Shown here piece by piece: positions 53,798 through 61,499 of a DNA stretch of 64,000 nt. Each line of letters opens with the position of its first letter. Position 1 is the stretch's first letter. Source of the DNA: Treponema sp. JC4 (GTDB taxonomy: Bacteria; Spirochaetota; Spirochaetia; Treponematales; Treponemataceae); the NCBI RefSeq assembly GCF_000260795.1, contig NZ_AJGU01000002.1:62001-126000 (forward strand), read 5' to 3'. The notes under the pieces were generated by a model. That model was not told the origin of the DNA and did no database searches. It saw only the letters and a program-made list of their open reading frames with translations. A program made the position numbers and the translations under genes.

Positions 53798-55504
53798 CTA
53801 GAAAGTGTGTTCAATCGGTTCAAGCTCAGAAAGATAGAAAATACACTTTGAAAGATTTATGTAAACCTTTTCAAGATTATCCCGCCATTCCCGGTTTCCA
53901 CGACCTTTCATTGAAGAAAAATTCTGCATTACTTCGAGGGCATTTTTAGGATCAGGAGAAAAAAGCTTTGAAAGGAATTTTACAAGCAAAGCGCTGCCTG
54001 CATTAAAATCTTTCATTACATCATAAATACTATTTTCAATCTTACCGATTGCAGTTTTAATCTGATTCTGCATCTGGATAGTACCAACAGGGAATTTAGC
54101 CCATTCAGTAAACTTTACCCCGTAATCGCCGTTTGGAGAAAGGGCAGCCAGAAGATCTGCCATTTTCTGATTTGCCTGCTGGAAAAGATTAAAGCCTGAT
54201 GTATATTCCTGTCTGCTCTGAGGACCGTTAAAAACTCCTTCAAGAACAATATCATTAAGATAAGCAAGCATTTCATGATACATTTCAAGATTGAACCAGG
54301 ACATAAAGCCGCCGGTAAGCTCACAGTTAAACTGAACCTTTGACCACAAAGAAGTCCATGGATGATACTTCATCTCCGGAAACTTTATGAGGCCAAAATC
54401 ATCATGAAGAGTAGCAGCAATTAAATTCTTTTTTCTTTCTTTTATCCAGTCCTTCCAGCGTATTTCAAGAATTTCACGCCAGTGAGCACGGAATTTCGGG
54501 AACCAGGCTTCAGAACCATCAATATTTCCCGGCAGCCAGTCAAAATCCTGATTAATGATTTTCCCAAGCTTGATTACAGGCACACTGCTGACAAACATCT
54601 GGATAGCAGACAATTTTGAATTTGCCCCTGCCATAAACTCTTTAACAGAACGTTCAAGATCCTGGCTGTGAGGATTTGCGGCAAATTCATTTTTATGTAT
54701 ATAGAAGAAAAGCGCTTCTAAAAGTTCACTTGAAATAGGCTTAATGTTTGTAAAAACTGCAGAAAAAATATCATAATCAACGGCAGCATTTCTGTAAGGA
54801 CAGGTATAGGAAGTGCCCACAAGATTTGTAAACTGAGCAGTAAAATGAAGGAAAGGCAATACAGAAAACTGCTTGAGCCAGGAAATTGACTGAACTGCAG
54901 AATAAAGATTTGCCTTAGAATTAGGATCAAGATTTGAAAAAATATTATCAAGATTTTTCATAAGGCGGTCTTTTTCCATAGTAGTTGGTTCTACATCAAA
55001 AGAAAGGGAAAAAGGATCTGCCTCTGAATTAATTTTGTCAGAAATTTCAGGTGTTACAAAGGAACTTAAAAAAACATAAAACTCGCCGGGCTCATTATCA
55101 ATAGGAGCAAAATAAGGCTTAAAAAAATCGGCAGCACTTTTAAGATCTTTAAGGCGTTCATAAAAAATACTGTCCAGGTAATACATGCGGGTATTAAGAA
55201 GTCCCGGATGTTCACGATTTACGTGTTTTGCCATTGTCATAAGGACACTGTCATTGTAAACACGTTCTGAAGTTTTACCTGTAAAAATTGCCTTAATTTT
55301 TATAAGAACTTTGTGAATAAGCGGAAGTGTCTGGAATTTTAAATGAAGTGAAATGTTTTTTTCTGCTGTTTCGTCTTCGGTTTCAACAAGCTGAACGCTT
55401 GCCATATCTTCGCTGTTAATCCGGCGGAGCATATCAGCTCTGTCTTGAGCACTAAGGCCAGAAACAAGTCTGTCAAAAGCTGTACGATTATTCTCCAAAG
55501 ACAT
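53798..55504 (-). CDS. Spirochaete protein of unknown function
   Basis: 568 residues, mostly helical, with no signal peptide and no clear membrane helix. It begins MSLENNRTAFDRLVSGLSAQ and ends LSELEPIEHTF. It resembles a spirochaete-restricted family that I remember as DUF5312, but this is unverified. The frame stays open upstream through tRNA-Glu; the ATG at 55504, 12 bases after the tRNA 3' end, is the first sensible start. No good ribosome site is seen. It is probably in one transcript with the two tRNAs and the laccase-domain gene. Confidence 0.65.
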   Translation of the reverse strand: MSLENNRTAFDRLVSGLSAQDRADMLRRINSEDMASVQLVETEDETAEKNISLHLKFQTLPLIHKVLIKIKAIFTGKTSERVYNDSVLMTMAKHVNREHPGLLNTRMYYLDSIFYERLKDLKSAADFFKPYFAPIDNEPGEFYVFLSSFVTPEISDKINSEADPFSLSFDVEPTTMEKDRLMKNLDNIFSNLDPNSKANLYSAVQSISWLKQFSVLPFLHFTAQFTNLVGTSYTCPYRNAAVDYDIFSAVFTNIKPISSELLEALFFYIHKNEFAANPHSQDLERSVKEFMAGANSKLSAIQMFVSSVPVIKLGKIINQDFDWLPGNIDGSEAWFPKFRAHWREILEIRWKDWIKERKKNLIAATLHDDFGLIKFPEMKYHPWTSLWSKVQFNCELTGGFMSWFNLEMYHEMLAYLNDIVLEGVFNGPQSRQEYTSGFNLFQQANQKMADLLAALSPNGDYGVKFTEWAKFPVGTIQMQNQIKTAIGKIENSIYDVMKDFNAGSALLVKFLSKLFSPDPKNALEVMQNFSSMKGRGNREWRDNLEKVYINLSKCIFYLSELEPIEHTF

Positions 55505-55515
55505 AGGCTTAAGGT

Positions 55516-55588
55516 TAGCCACTACGGGAGTCGAACCCGTCTCTCCGCCTTGAGAGGGCGGCGAACTAAACCGATATTCGAAGCGGCC
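55516..55588 (-). tRNA. tRNA-Glu (anticodon CTC)
   Basis: 73 bases fold as a normal tRNA. Acceptor GGCCGCT with AGTGGCT, D stem GAAT/GTTC, anticodon stem CCGCC/GGCGG with loop CTCTCAA (anticodon CTC), and T arm ACGGG-TTCGACT-CCCGT. CCA is not encoded. A coding frame begins 12 bases after it. Confidence 0.92.
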
Positions 55589-55636
55589 AAAAAATGATTT
55601 GAAAAAAAAAGGCTGACTTTCACAAGCCAGCCTTAG

Positions 55637-55707
55637 TTCCCCAAGGAGGATTCGAACCCCCACAGTCAGAACCAGAATCTGAAGTGCTACCATTACACAA
55701 TCGGGGA
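55637..55707 (-). tRNA. tRNA-Gln (anticodon CTG)
   Basis: 71 bases with acceptor TCCCCGA/TTGGGGA, anticodon loop TTCTGGT in a TCAGA/TCTGA stem (anticodon CTG), and a T arm containing GGTTCGAATCC. CCA is not encoded. Its likely Glu-to-Gln amidation would use GatCAB, whose B subunit is encoded at 45824. Confidence 0.92.
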
Positions 55708-55800
55708 ATAAGTGTTTATAATATATAGAAGTTACAAAAAAAGGTCAATAGGAGAAGTTATGAATTTTGAAAAAAAAGTGAGGAAATTTTGACAAAAAAA

Positions 55801-55829
55801 AGCCCGGCCAGATTTTGACCGGGTTTATA
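55801..55829. terminator. Terminator downstream of the CBM48 gene
   Basis: GCCCGG...CCGGGT arms with A7 on the left (T-run on the minus strand). It ends the minus-strand gene starting at 56226. Confidence 0.8.
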
Positions 55830-55833
55830 TCAT

Positions 55834-56226
55834 CTATTTTGCAGCCTTCTTAGTTGTCTTTTTTGGTGTTACAGCTTTTGATGTAGGCTTTTTAGCAGTT
55901 TTTGGAGCTTTTGGAACTGTAGTATCAACTACAGAGTTATCATCGTTTGCCATTTCTGAGCGAACGTATTTATCTGCTTTCCAGTCATTGATCCAGGTTG
56001 TGCCGTCAAGACAATAGCGGAACTGATACTCTTTATTTGTATCGAGCTGAAGTTTTACAGAGAAAGATCCGTCAGGACTTTTCTTCATTGGTTTTGCAGT
56101 TGGATTCCAGCTGTTGAATTCTCCAACGAGATATACTTTTTCTGAACCTGCTGCTGCTGTAGGATTTACAGTAAAAACAACTGTACAAGTTTTTCCGTCG
56201 CTGGAAAAAGTTTTCTTTAAAGACAT
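55834..56226 (-). CDS. Single-domain CBM48/AMPK-type glycogen-binding protein with basic tail
   Basis: 130 residues. The core (about 10-95) is an early-set CBM48 fold: VYLVGEFNSWNPTAKPMKKS, GSFSVKLQLDTNKEYQFRYCLDG and W-INDWKADKY. The last ~30 residues are a Lys/Pro/Thr-rich basic tail (KKPTSKAVTPKKTTKKAAK) with no globular motif. There is no catalytic domain, so it may target a partner to glycogen, with the tail binding nucleic acid or an acidic surface. AGGGGG precedes the ATG. Confidence 0.82.
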   Translation of the reverse strand: MSLKKTFSSDGKTCTVVFTVNPTAAAGSEKVYLVGEFNSWNPTAKPMKKSPDGSFSVKLQLDTNKEYQFRYCLDGTTWINDWKADKYVRSEMANDDNSVVDTTVPKAPKTAKKPTSKAVTPKKTTKKAAK

Positions 56227-56286
56227 TTAAAATCCCCCTAAGATTTTTTTATTAGTTTTATTCTATATATATTGTTTATAAAATGC

Positions 56287-56361
56287 AATAACAGACTCCC
56301 TGTCGTGTAGTATGGTTCAAAACCGCGCGTTATCGCGCTACACGACCGGTAGCCTGTTATT
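56287..56361. repeat. 75-bp imperfect palindrome
   Basis: Outer arms AATAACAG/CTGTTATT, middle arms GTCGTGTAG/CTACACGAC, inner CGCG...CGCG. The three nested stems would form a cruciform or a long RNA hairpin between fabZ and the CBM48 gene. Confidence 0.8.
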
Positions 56362-56500
56362 ACCTAAACATTATTTACTACCTACCAGGCACATCAGCCG
56401 CGCAAGCGCGTCTAGTTTTGCAAAGGTCGCAAAGTTCCTTTCAACTTCCGAATGCACGTAACCTTTGCTTAACTTGCGCAAGGCGCAAGTTTTTGGAGTT
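56362..56500. repeat. GC-rich short-loop palindromes after fabZ
   Basis: It contains GCGC-AA-GCGC near 56400 and ACTTGCGC-AAG-GCGCAAGT (56472-56490). No gene is seen in the 276-base gap. Confidence 0.55.
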
Positions 56501-56502
56501 TG

Positions 56503-56934
56503 CTATTGCGCAGATCCGACTAGGCACATCCATTCGGCTTCGGCGCAGAGGTTTTCGCCTACGTAGAGTTTGCCGGCCTGTTTAATCATTTTCGGGCTGT
56601 TACGGAGGAAAGTGATTTCCATTCTGGCTTTGTCACCAGGACGAACCTGATTGCGGAACTTTACCTTGTCCAGTGTAGCAAAGAAGAAAAGACCATCTGC
56701 TGGAACAATATTCAGATAGCGGAGAGCAGCTCCACCAGCCTGAGCCATAGTTTCGCAAAGGATAACGCCTGGTACTACAGGATATTCAGGGAAGTGTCCC
56801 TTAAAAAAGAATTCGTTTTCTGTAAATGTATGTTCGCAAACACAGCCTTTTTCATCAGCGCTGACAATTTCATCAACAAAAAGGAAAGGCTCGCGGTGTG
56901 GAAGCAAAGATTTGATATCAGTTGTTAAAGACAT
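56503..56934 (-). CDS. fabZ: 3-hydroxyacyl-ACP dehydratase FabZ
   Basis: 143 residues. A hot-dog fold enzyme with catalytic His47 in GHFPEYPVVPGV and Glu61 in ILCETMAQAGG; LLPHREPFLFVDEI at the start is typical. It dehydrates 3-hydroxyacyl-ACP in type II fatty acid synthesis. It is on the same strand as fabF, fabG and fabD but separated from them by a HAD gene and a repeat-rich gap. AGGAG precedes the ATG. Confidence 0.96.
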   Translation of the reverse strand: MSLTTDIKSLLPHREPFLFVDEIVSADEKGCVCEHTFTENEFFFKGHFPEYPVVPGVILCETMAQAGGAALRYLNIVPADGLFFFATLDKVKFRNQVRPGDKARMEITFLRNSPKMIKQAGKLYVGENLCAEAEWMCLVGSAQ

Positions 56935-57018
56935 TTTAAACTCCTAATTTAAATTATAAATATATTTTATATGATAACAGGCTTAAAAACAACCTTGCAT
57001 CATTTATATACCTTACCA

Positions 57019-57615
57019 TTAATGGACAAGCTCTCTTATACTTTTCCAGTCTAAACACCTTTTGTAATTTTCATTTGGAAAAGCACAATCCTGATTCCAG
57101 GGGCGGTCAAAGACCATAACCTTGAGCTCAGGCAGATGATCAAAAAACTTAAAGGCAGCCGGTGAATCTTCTACAGCATAGTCAAAATGCATTTTGTAGT
57201 AATCTTCAAGTTCAAGGCTGAAAGTACTTCCTTTGATAAAGTTATCCCGTCCGTACTTATTAAGACAGAATAATTCAAGGTCTTTAAGGCCGTGCCGGTT
57301 AAGCCATTCGCGGGAAGCCTCATAAGCGCTGAAAGGCCGTCCTGTAATTATTTTTACGTTGTGACCACTTTCAAGCCAACCCTTAAGAGTTTCAACAGCA
57401 CCCGGAGTTTCATCATAAGACAAAAGCACCTGGGGAGTATGTCCCTTAATCATCATCTGGTCATATTGTTCGTCAGACAGTGAAAAGGATTTTTGCAGAT
57501 TGAAATATTTTACCTGTTCGTAAGGTACATTAACCCCAAAAAGCTGGGCTGCAAGTTTACAAAAATAACGTGCAGTTTCGCAAAGGCAGTCATCAAAATC
57601 AACGTAAATATTCAT
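57019..57615 (-). CDS. NT5C-type HAD 5'(3')-deoxynucleotidase
   Basis: 198 residues. HAD motif I is VDFDDCLCET (nucleophile Asp in DFD), motif II is IITGRP, and a late acidic motif lies near AVEDSPAAF. The length and D-x-D-D-C pattern match the 5' nucleotidase, deoxy (NT5C) family. It probably trims excess deoxynucleotides in the cytosol. The -10 TATTAT (57622-57627) lies 6 bases before the ATG and there is no ribosome site, so the mRNA may be leaderless. Confidence 0.8.
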   Translation of the reverse strand: MNIYVDFDDCLCETARYFCKLAAQLFGVNVPYEQVKYFNLQKSFSLSDEQYDQMMIKGHTPQVLLSYDETPGAVETLKGWLESGHNVKIITGRPFSAYEASREWLNRHGLKDLELFCLNKYGRDNFIKGSTFSLELEDYYKMHFDYAVEDSPAAFKFFDHLPELKVMVFDRPWNQDCAFPNENYKRCLDWKSIRELVH

Positions 57616-57621
57616 ATTTGT

Positions 57622-57627
57622 ATAATA
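57622..57627 (-). promoter_or_regulatory. -10 box 6 bases before the HAD nucleotidase ATG
   Basis: TATTAT on the minus strand, then ACAAAT and the ATG. The -35 is weak and falls in the T-run of the terminator upstream. Confidence 0.4.
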
Positions 57628-57647
57628 TTAAACATTTATATTATAAA

Positions 57648-57680
57648 AAAGACCGCCCACTTGGGATGAACGGTCTTTCA
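57648..57680 (-). terminator. Terminator of the fabF transcript
   Basis: AAAGACCG (57648-57655) and CGGTCTTT (57671-57678); on the minus strand the stem is followed by a T6 run. Confidence 0.82.
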
Positions 57681-57682
57681 TG

Positions 57683-57866
57683 GGGTCTTAGGGGAAAGCG
57701 TAGCGTCCCCTAGGCGAGAGGGTAGCCCGCAACGAAGTGCGGGCGCAGGGAGAGACTTCTCCCTCCTCCTTATTTATTTGACGCCGCTCGCTAGTCTCGC
57801 GGCGAGCCGTTTTAACGATAATCCTAAAACGACCCGCTGTCGCAGCTCGTTTTTTAACGGATTTTC
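57683..57866. repeat. GC-rich palindromic gap, including copy 1 of an 81-bp repeat
   Basis: Bases 57783-57863 are nearly identical to 59274-59356. The repeat contains GCCGC...GCGGC, GCTCGC...GCGAGC and AAAACGA...TCGTTTT stems. This copy ends 5 bases before the stop codon of fabF. No gene is seen. Confidence 0.9.
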
Positions 57867-57868
57867 GA

Positions 57869-59122
57869 TTATCGGCATTTCTTAATAATAATAGCACCAT
57901 TATGTCCGCCGAAGCCGAATGTTGCAGACATTGCAGCATCGATGTTCATTTCGATACCTTTGTTTGGAACGTAGTCGAGGTCGCAGCCGCCTTCGATATC
58001 AGGGTTATCAAGGTTCTTTGTACATGGAACAAAGCTGTCGTTGATTGCTTTTACACAAATCATTGCTTCTACAGCACCAGTTGCACCAAGACAGTGACCG
58101 TGCATAGATTTTGTAGAAGAAATCTTAAGTTTGCGGGCATTTTCTTCGCCGAAAGCAATCTTAATCATGTTTGTTTCGCTTGAATCGTTCTTCATTGTAG
58201 AAGTTCCGTGAGCGTTGTAGTACTGGATTTCACTTGGATCCATTCCAGCATCCTTCAAAGCGCGAGTCATACATTTTGAACCACAGATTCCGTCAGGATT
58301 TGGAGCTGTAAGGTGATATCCGTCGCAGCTTGCACCGTAACCGGCGATTTCTGCATAAATCTTAGCACCGCGGGCCTTAGCGTGTTCATACTCTTCCAGA
58401 ACGAGGATAGCAGAACCTTCACCCATAATAAATCCGTTGCGGTCTTTATCAAAAGGACGGCTTGCTTTTGTAGGATCATCATCAAAACCAGTAGAAAGAG
58501 CGTGCAAAACTTCAAAGCCTACAACACCGAACTGACAGATTGTAGATTCAGCACCACCGCTCAAACAGCAGTCAAGGCGGCCAGAGCGAACCATATCAAA
58601 AGCAGCACCAAGAGCGTCAGTACCAGAAGAACAAGCAGTTGCAATTGATTCAACAGGACCGTGAACACCAAACTGAATAGCGATGTTTCCGCCAACTTCG
58701 TTAGGAATAAGCTTAGGGATAGCCATAGGGTTAGTTTTTACACCGCCCATTCTTGACATACCAAGAACGTCAGCCTCTGTTTCTTCCAAACCGCCGATTC
58801 CAACACCAAGAATAATTCCTGTTTCGTCAAGAACAGCTTCGTTTCCCATAAGGCCAGAATCTTCAAGTGCCATCTTAGCAGCTGCAACACCAAGCTGAGT
58901 AAAGCGTGCCATTTTGCGGGCATCCTTTGAATCCATATACAAAGCCGGGTCAAAGTTTTTTACTTCGGCAGCATAGTGAACCTTGTTTACCGATGCATCA
59001 AAAAGTGTGATTGGGCCGATTCCGCTTTTTGCAGCCTTAATTCCTGCCCAAGTTTCTTCTACTGAGTTTCCAAGAGGAGTGATTGCTCCCATACCTGTAA
59101 TTACAACACGTCTTTTTTCCAT
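57869..59122 (-). CDS. fabF: 3-oxoacyl-ACP synthase II
   Basis: 417 residues. A thiolase-fold condensing enzyme with nucleophile Cys164 in TACSSGTDALG and the two active-site His residues in NAHGTSTMKND and KSMHGHCLGATGA. It elongates acyl-ACP with malonyl-ACP. It sits between two copies of an 81/83-bp repeat and is separated from fabG by 321 bases with no acpP. Confidence 0.97.
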   Translation of the reverse strand: MEKRRVVITGMGAITPLGNSVEETWAGIKAAKSGIGPITLFDASVNKVHYAAEVKNFDPALYMDSKDARKMARFTQLGVAAAKMALEDSGLMGNEAVLDETGIILGVGIGGLEETEADVLGMSRMGGVKTNPMAIPKLIPNEVGGNIAIQFGVHGPVESIATACSSGTDALGAAFDMVRSGRLDCCLSGGAESTICQFGVVGFEVLHALSTGFDDDPTKASRPFDKDRNGFIMGEGSAILVLEEYEHAKARGAKIYAEIAGYGASCDGYHLTAPNPDGICGSKCMTRALKDAGMDPSEIQYYNAHGTSTMKNDSSETNMIKIAFGEENARKLKISSTKSMHGHCLGATGAVEAMICVKAINDSFVPCTKNLDNPDIEGGCDLDYVPNKGIEMNIDAAMSATFGFGGHNGAIIIKKCR

Positions 59123-59149
59123 TTTAGTTTCCTTATATATTAGTTTGTA

Positions 59150-59440
59150 CGAGTCTCTCTAGTTACCGGCTATTCCGGGCTCCCCTGACGGTCGGTACTT
59201 CGCACGCGCTTCGCGCCCCTTCATATCCGGCGTATGCCCGATACTACAGTTATTTACTTAACCTACGAGCCGCGCCGCTCGCTAGTCTCGCGGCGAGCCA
59301 TTTTTCAGAGTAAATCCTAAAACGACCCGCTGTCGCAGCTCGTTTTTTAACGGATTCACTATTTTAAGCACCCATTCGTCGTTCGTGTCAAAGACACGAA
59401 CTTACCGAGTTTACTTTCGTAAACTCGCACGGCATGTGCT
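59150..59440. repeat. GC-rich palindromic gap, including copy 2 of the repeat
   Basis: Copy 2 is 59274-59356. Beyond it lie TTCGTGTC-AAA-GACACGAA (59382-59400), CGAGTTTAC...GTAAACTCG (59406-59427) and GCTGCT-TT-AGCAGC near the fabG stop. acpP, often found at this position, is absent. No gene is seen. Confidence 0.9.
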
Positions 59441-59443
59441 GCT

Positions 59444-60193
59444 TTAGCAGCCCATGCCTCCATCAACTCCGATTACCTGTCCAGTAATGTAAGTTGACAT
59501 ATCGCTTGCTAAGAAAACAGCCGCATTTGCGATGTCTTCTGTCTGGCCGGCTCTCTTAAGAGGAACTGAATCAATCATAGCCTTTTTCAAATCTTCCTTA
59601 AGAACAGCAGTCATATCAGTTTCAATAAAACCTGGGGCAATGCAGTTTACGCGGATTCCGCGGCTGCCAACTTCCTTACACAAAGCCTTGCTGTAAGCAA
59701 TAAGTCCGCCCTTAGAAGCTGCGTAGTTTACCTGACCGCCCTGACCGTGAATACCAACAATCGAGCTCATATTGATGATTGAACCTCCGCGCTTTGCCTT
59801 GAGCATTGCGTTAGAAACAATCTGAGTGATTACAAATGAACCTGTAAGGTTTACGTTCAAAACATCCTGCCAGTCTTCCATCTTCATGCGGAAAGAAAGT
59901 CCGTCGCGGGTAATTCCGGCGTTATTTACAAGAACATCAAAGCTGCCGGCTTCTGCTACAGCGGCTGTTACCACTTCAGAAAGCTGAGCGTGGTCGCCAA
60001 CGTTAGCGCAGATTTCGTGGAAGCTTGTTCCGTTTGCCTTTGCAATTTCTTCAAGTTCAGCTTTTGCGGCGCTTGGCTTAGAGCAGAGTCCCCAAACCTC
60101 GGCACCGTTTTTAAGGAATTCTTCAACAATTTTACGTCCGATTCCGCGGCTCGAACCTGTAACAAGTGCTTTTTTTCCGTTTAATAAAGCCAT
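59444..60193 (-). CDS. fabG: 3-oxoacyl-ACP reductase
   Basis: 249 residues, a short-chain dehydrogenase. TGSSRGIG cofactor loop (12-19), NNAG, Ser143/144, Tyr157 and Lys161 of the YxxxK catalytic motif, and the ending GQVIGVDGGMGC. It reduces 3-oxoacyl-ACP with NADPH. The ATG at 60193 is chosen because GGGGGA lies before it; the ATG at 60205 overlaps that ribosome site. It follows fabD by 14 bases. Confidence 0.97.
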   Translation of the reverse strand: MALLNGKKALVTGSSRGIGRKIVEEFLKNGAEVWGLCSKPSAAKAELEEIAKANGTSFHEICANVGDHAQLSEVVTAAVAEAGSFDVLVNNAGITRDGLSFRMKMEDWQDVLNVNLTGSFVITQIVSNAMLKAKRGGSIINMSSIVGIHGQGGQVNYAASKGGLIAYSKALCKEVGSRGIRVNCIAPGFIETDMTAVLKEDLKKAMIDSVPLKRAGQTEDIANAAVFLASDMSTYITGQVIGVDGGMGC

Positions 60194-60207
60194 GTATTCC
60201 CCCAATT

Positions 60208-61167
60208 TTATGCGTTCAAAGCATCAAGAGTTTCAACAGAGTTTACCGGTGCGCAGGTGTATTTTTCTGCGTAGTCTGTTTTTGCCCAGAGACCTGCAAG
60301 AACTTTACCAACACCAGGTTCAATCAAAGTCCATTCGTTATCTTTGTCAGCTTCAATCATGTCAAAGAGAACTTTTTCTTCGTCTGTCCAGCGAACAGGA
60401 TTTGTAAGGTGAAGAACGGCATTCTTTTTGATTTCAGCTCCGTCAGTTGCTTCTTTACCTGTAACGTTGCTGAAAAGTTTTTTAGATGGTGAGTTGAAAG
60501 TAACGTCTGCAATTGCCTTTTCAAAATTATCAGCAGCTTCCTGCATCAATGGGCTGTGGAAAGGTCCAGCAACCTGAAGGCGGAGAGCACGGCGGGCACC
60601 AGCTTCTTTAGCAGCAGCTTCAACAGCTGTAAGAGCATCAAAAGTTCCGCTTACTACAGTCTGAACAGAAGAGTTAAGGTTTGCGGCATAAGCATCAGGG
60701 ATTTTCTTTGCAATTTCTGCAACCTGTTCCTGAGAAAGTCCGATAACAGCTGTCATTCCAGGTGCGTGACCTTCGTTTGCCTTTGCAATATTTTCACAAG
60801 TTTCCTGCATAATAAGTCCACGCTGGCGAACAACTTTAATTACATCTTCAAAGCTCAAAACGCCTGCAGCATACAAAGCAGGGAATTCGCCAAGGCTGAA
60901 GCCCATAGCGGCAGAAGCTTCAATTCCTTTTGATTTAAGAACTTCCATAACGGCAAGGGAAGCTGTTGTGATTGCAAGCTGACTGTTGTCGCTGCGGCTG
61001 AGTTCAGCCTGATCAGATTCCCAAAGGAGTTTAGGCATATCAACGCCAGTAATTTTTGTAACTTCGTCTACAACTTTGCGTGCTTCAGGATAAGCATCAC
61101 ACAAATCTTTAATCATGCCAGGAACCTGAGCGCCCTGACCTGGAAACAAAAATGCATATTTCTTCAT
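60208..61167 (-). CDS. fabD: Malonyl-CoA:ACP transacylase
   Basis: 319 residues. FPGQGAQ near the start, nucleophile Ser91 in GFSLGE, and the later AGPFHSPLM with the catalytic His. It loads malonyl on acyl carrier protein. The ATG at 61167 has GGGGGA just upstream; a longer frame to 61203 does not. It is the first gene of the fabD-fabG unit, with a strong promoter at 61229-61257 and an inverted repeat at the predicted transcript start. Confidence 0.97.
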   Translation of the reverse strand: MKKYAFLFPGQGAQVPGMIKDLCDAYPEARKVVDEVTKITGVDMPKLLWESDQAELSRSDNSQLAITTASLAVMEVLKSKGIEASAAMGFSLGEFPALYAAGVLSFEDVIKVVRQRGLIMQETCENIAKANEGHAPGMTAVIGLSQEQVAEIAKKIPDAYAANLNSSVQTVVSGTFDALTAVEAAAKEAGARRALRLQVAGPFHSPLMQEAADNFEKAIADVTFNSPSKKLFSNVTGKEATDGAEIKKNAVLHLTNPVRWTDEEKVLFDMIEADKDNEWTLIEPGVGKVLAGLWAKTDYAEKYTCAPVNSVETLDALNA

Positions 61168-61195
61168 ATATATCCCCCATAATGTACAATTCAAA

Positions 61196-61222
61196 AATGA
61201 CATTTTTTATCTTTTTGTCATT
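61196..61222. promoter_or_regulatory. Inverted repeat at the start of the fabD transcript
   Basis: Arms AATGACA (61196-61202) and TGTCATT (61216-61222) around 13 bases. It begins at the predicted transcript start, so it could be an operator or a 5' RNA hairpin. It does not match the FapR or FabT consensus as I know them. Confidence 0.55.
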
Positions 61223-61228
61223 ATGGAA

Positions 61229-61257
61229 AGAATAGACAAAAAACTAAAAAGTGTCAA
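61229..61257 (-). promoter_or_regulatory. fabD-fabG promoter
   Basis: On the minus strand a perfect TTGACA (61252-61257), 17 bases and TATTCT (61229-61234). The leader to the ATG at 61167 is about 55 bases. Confidence 0.75.
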
Positions 61258-61286
61258 TGATAGTTTTCTTTGTTTAGTAAAAATAC

Positions 61287-61430
61287 GAAAATGCTCTCGC
61301 GCAGAACCGTAATTTGCTCCGCCGAGAGCGCGGAAAAGTATTTTATTATACGCCGCAGGTTTGCTTGCAGCAAACCTGCTTTTCCCACGCTCTAAACTCC
61401 GCAAATCACGAACCTGCGCTACGCATTTTC
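61287..61430. repeat. 144-bp imperfect palindrome
   Basis: The two ends (about 52 bases each) are imperfect inverted copies. They match at GAAAATGC, GCGCAG, ATTTGC, AGAGCG and GAAAAG in order, and enclose a perfect GCAGGTTTGC/GCAAACCTGC hairpin (61355-61379). No gene is seen. It lies between the ankyrin-gene terminator and the fabD promoter. Confidence 0.8.
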
Positions 61431-61439
61431 TATCCTTAC

Positions 61440-61477
61440 AAAAAAAAACGGGACTGCCATTTTTAAGGACAGTCCCG
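61440..61477 (-). terminator. Terminator of the ankyrin gene
   Basis: CGGGACTG (61449-61456) and CAGTCCCG (61470-61477); read on the minus strand it is followed by T8 or more. Confidence 0.9.
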
Positions 61478-61499
61478 GTTCCGCGCGAAAGCATTGTTT

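Noticed and set aside
59123-59443. Hidden acpP gene between fabG and fabF
   Set aside because: No frame with the ACP signature around D-S-L; the gap is palindromic repeat DNA.
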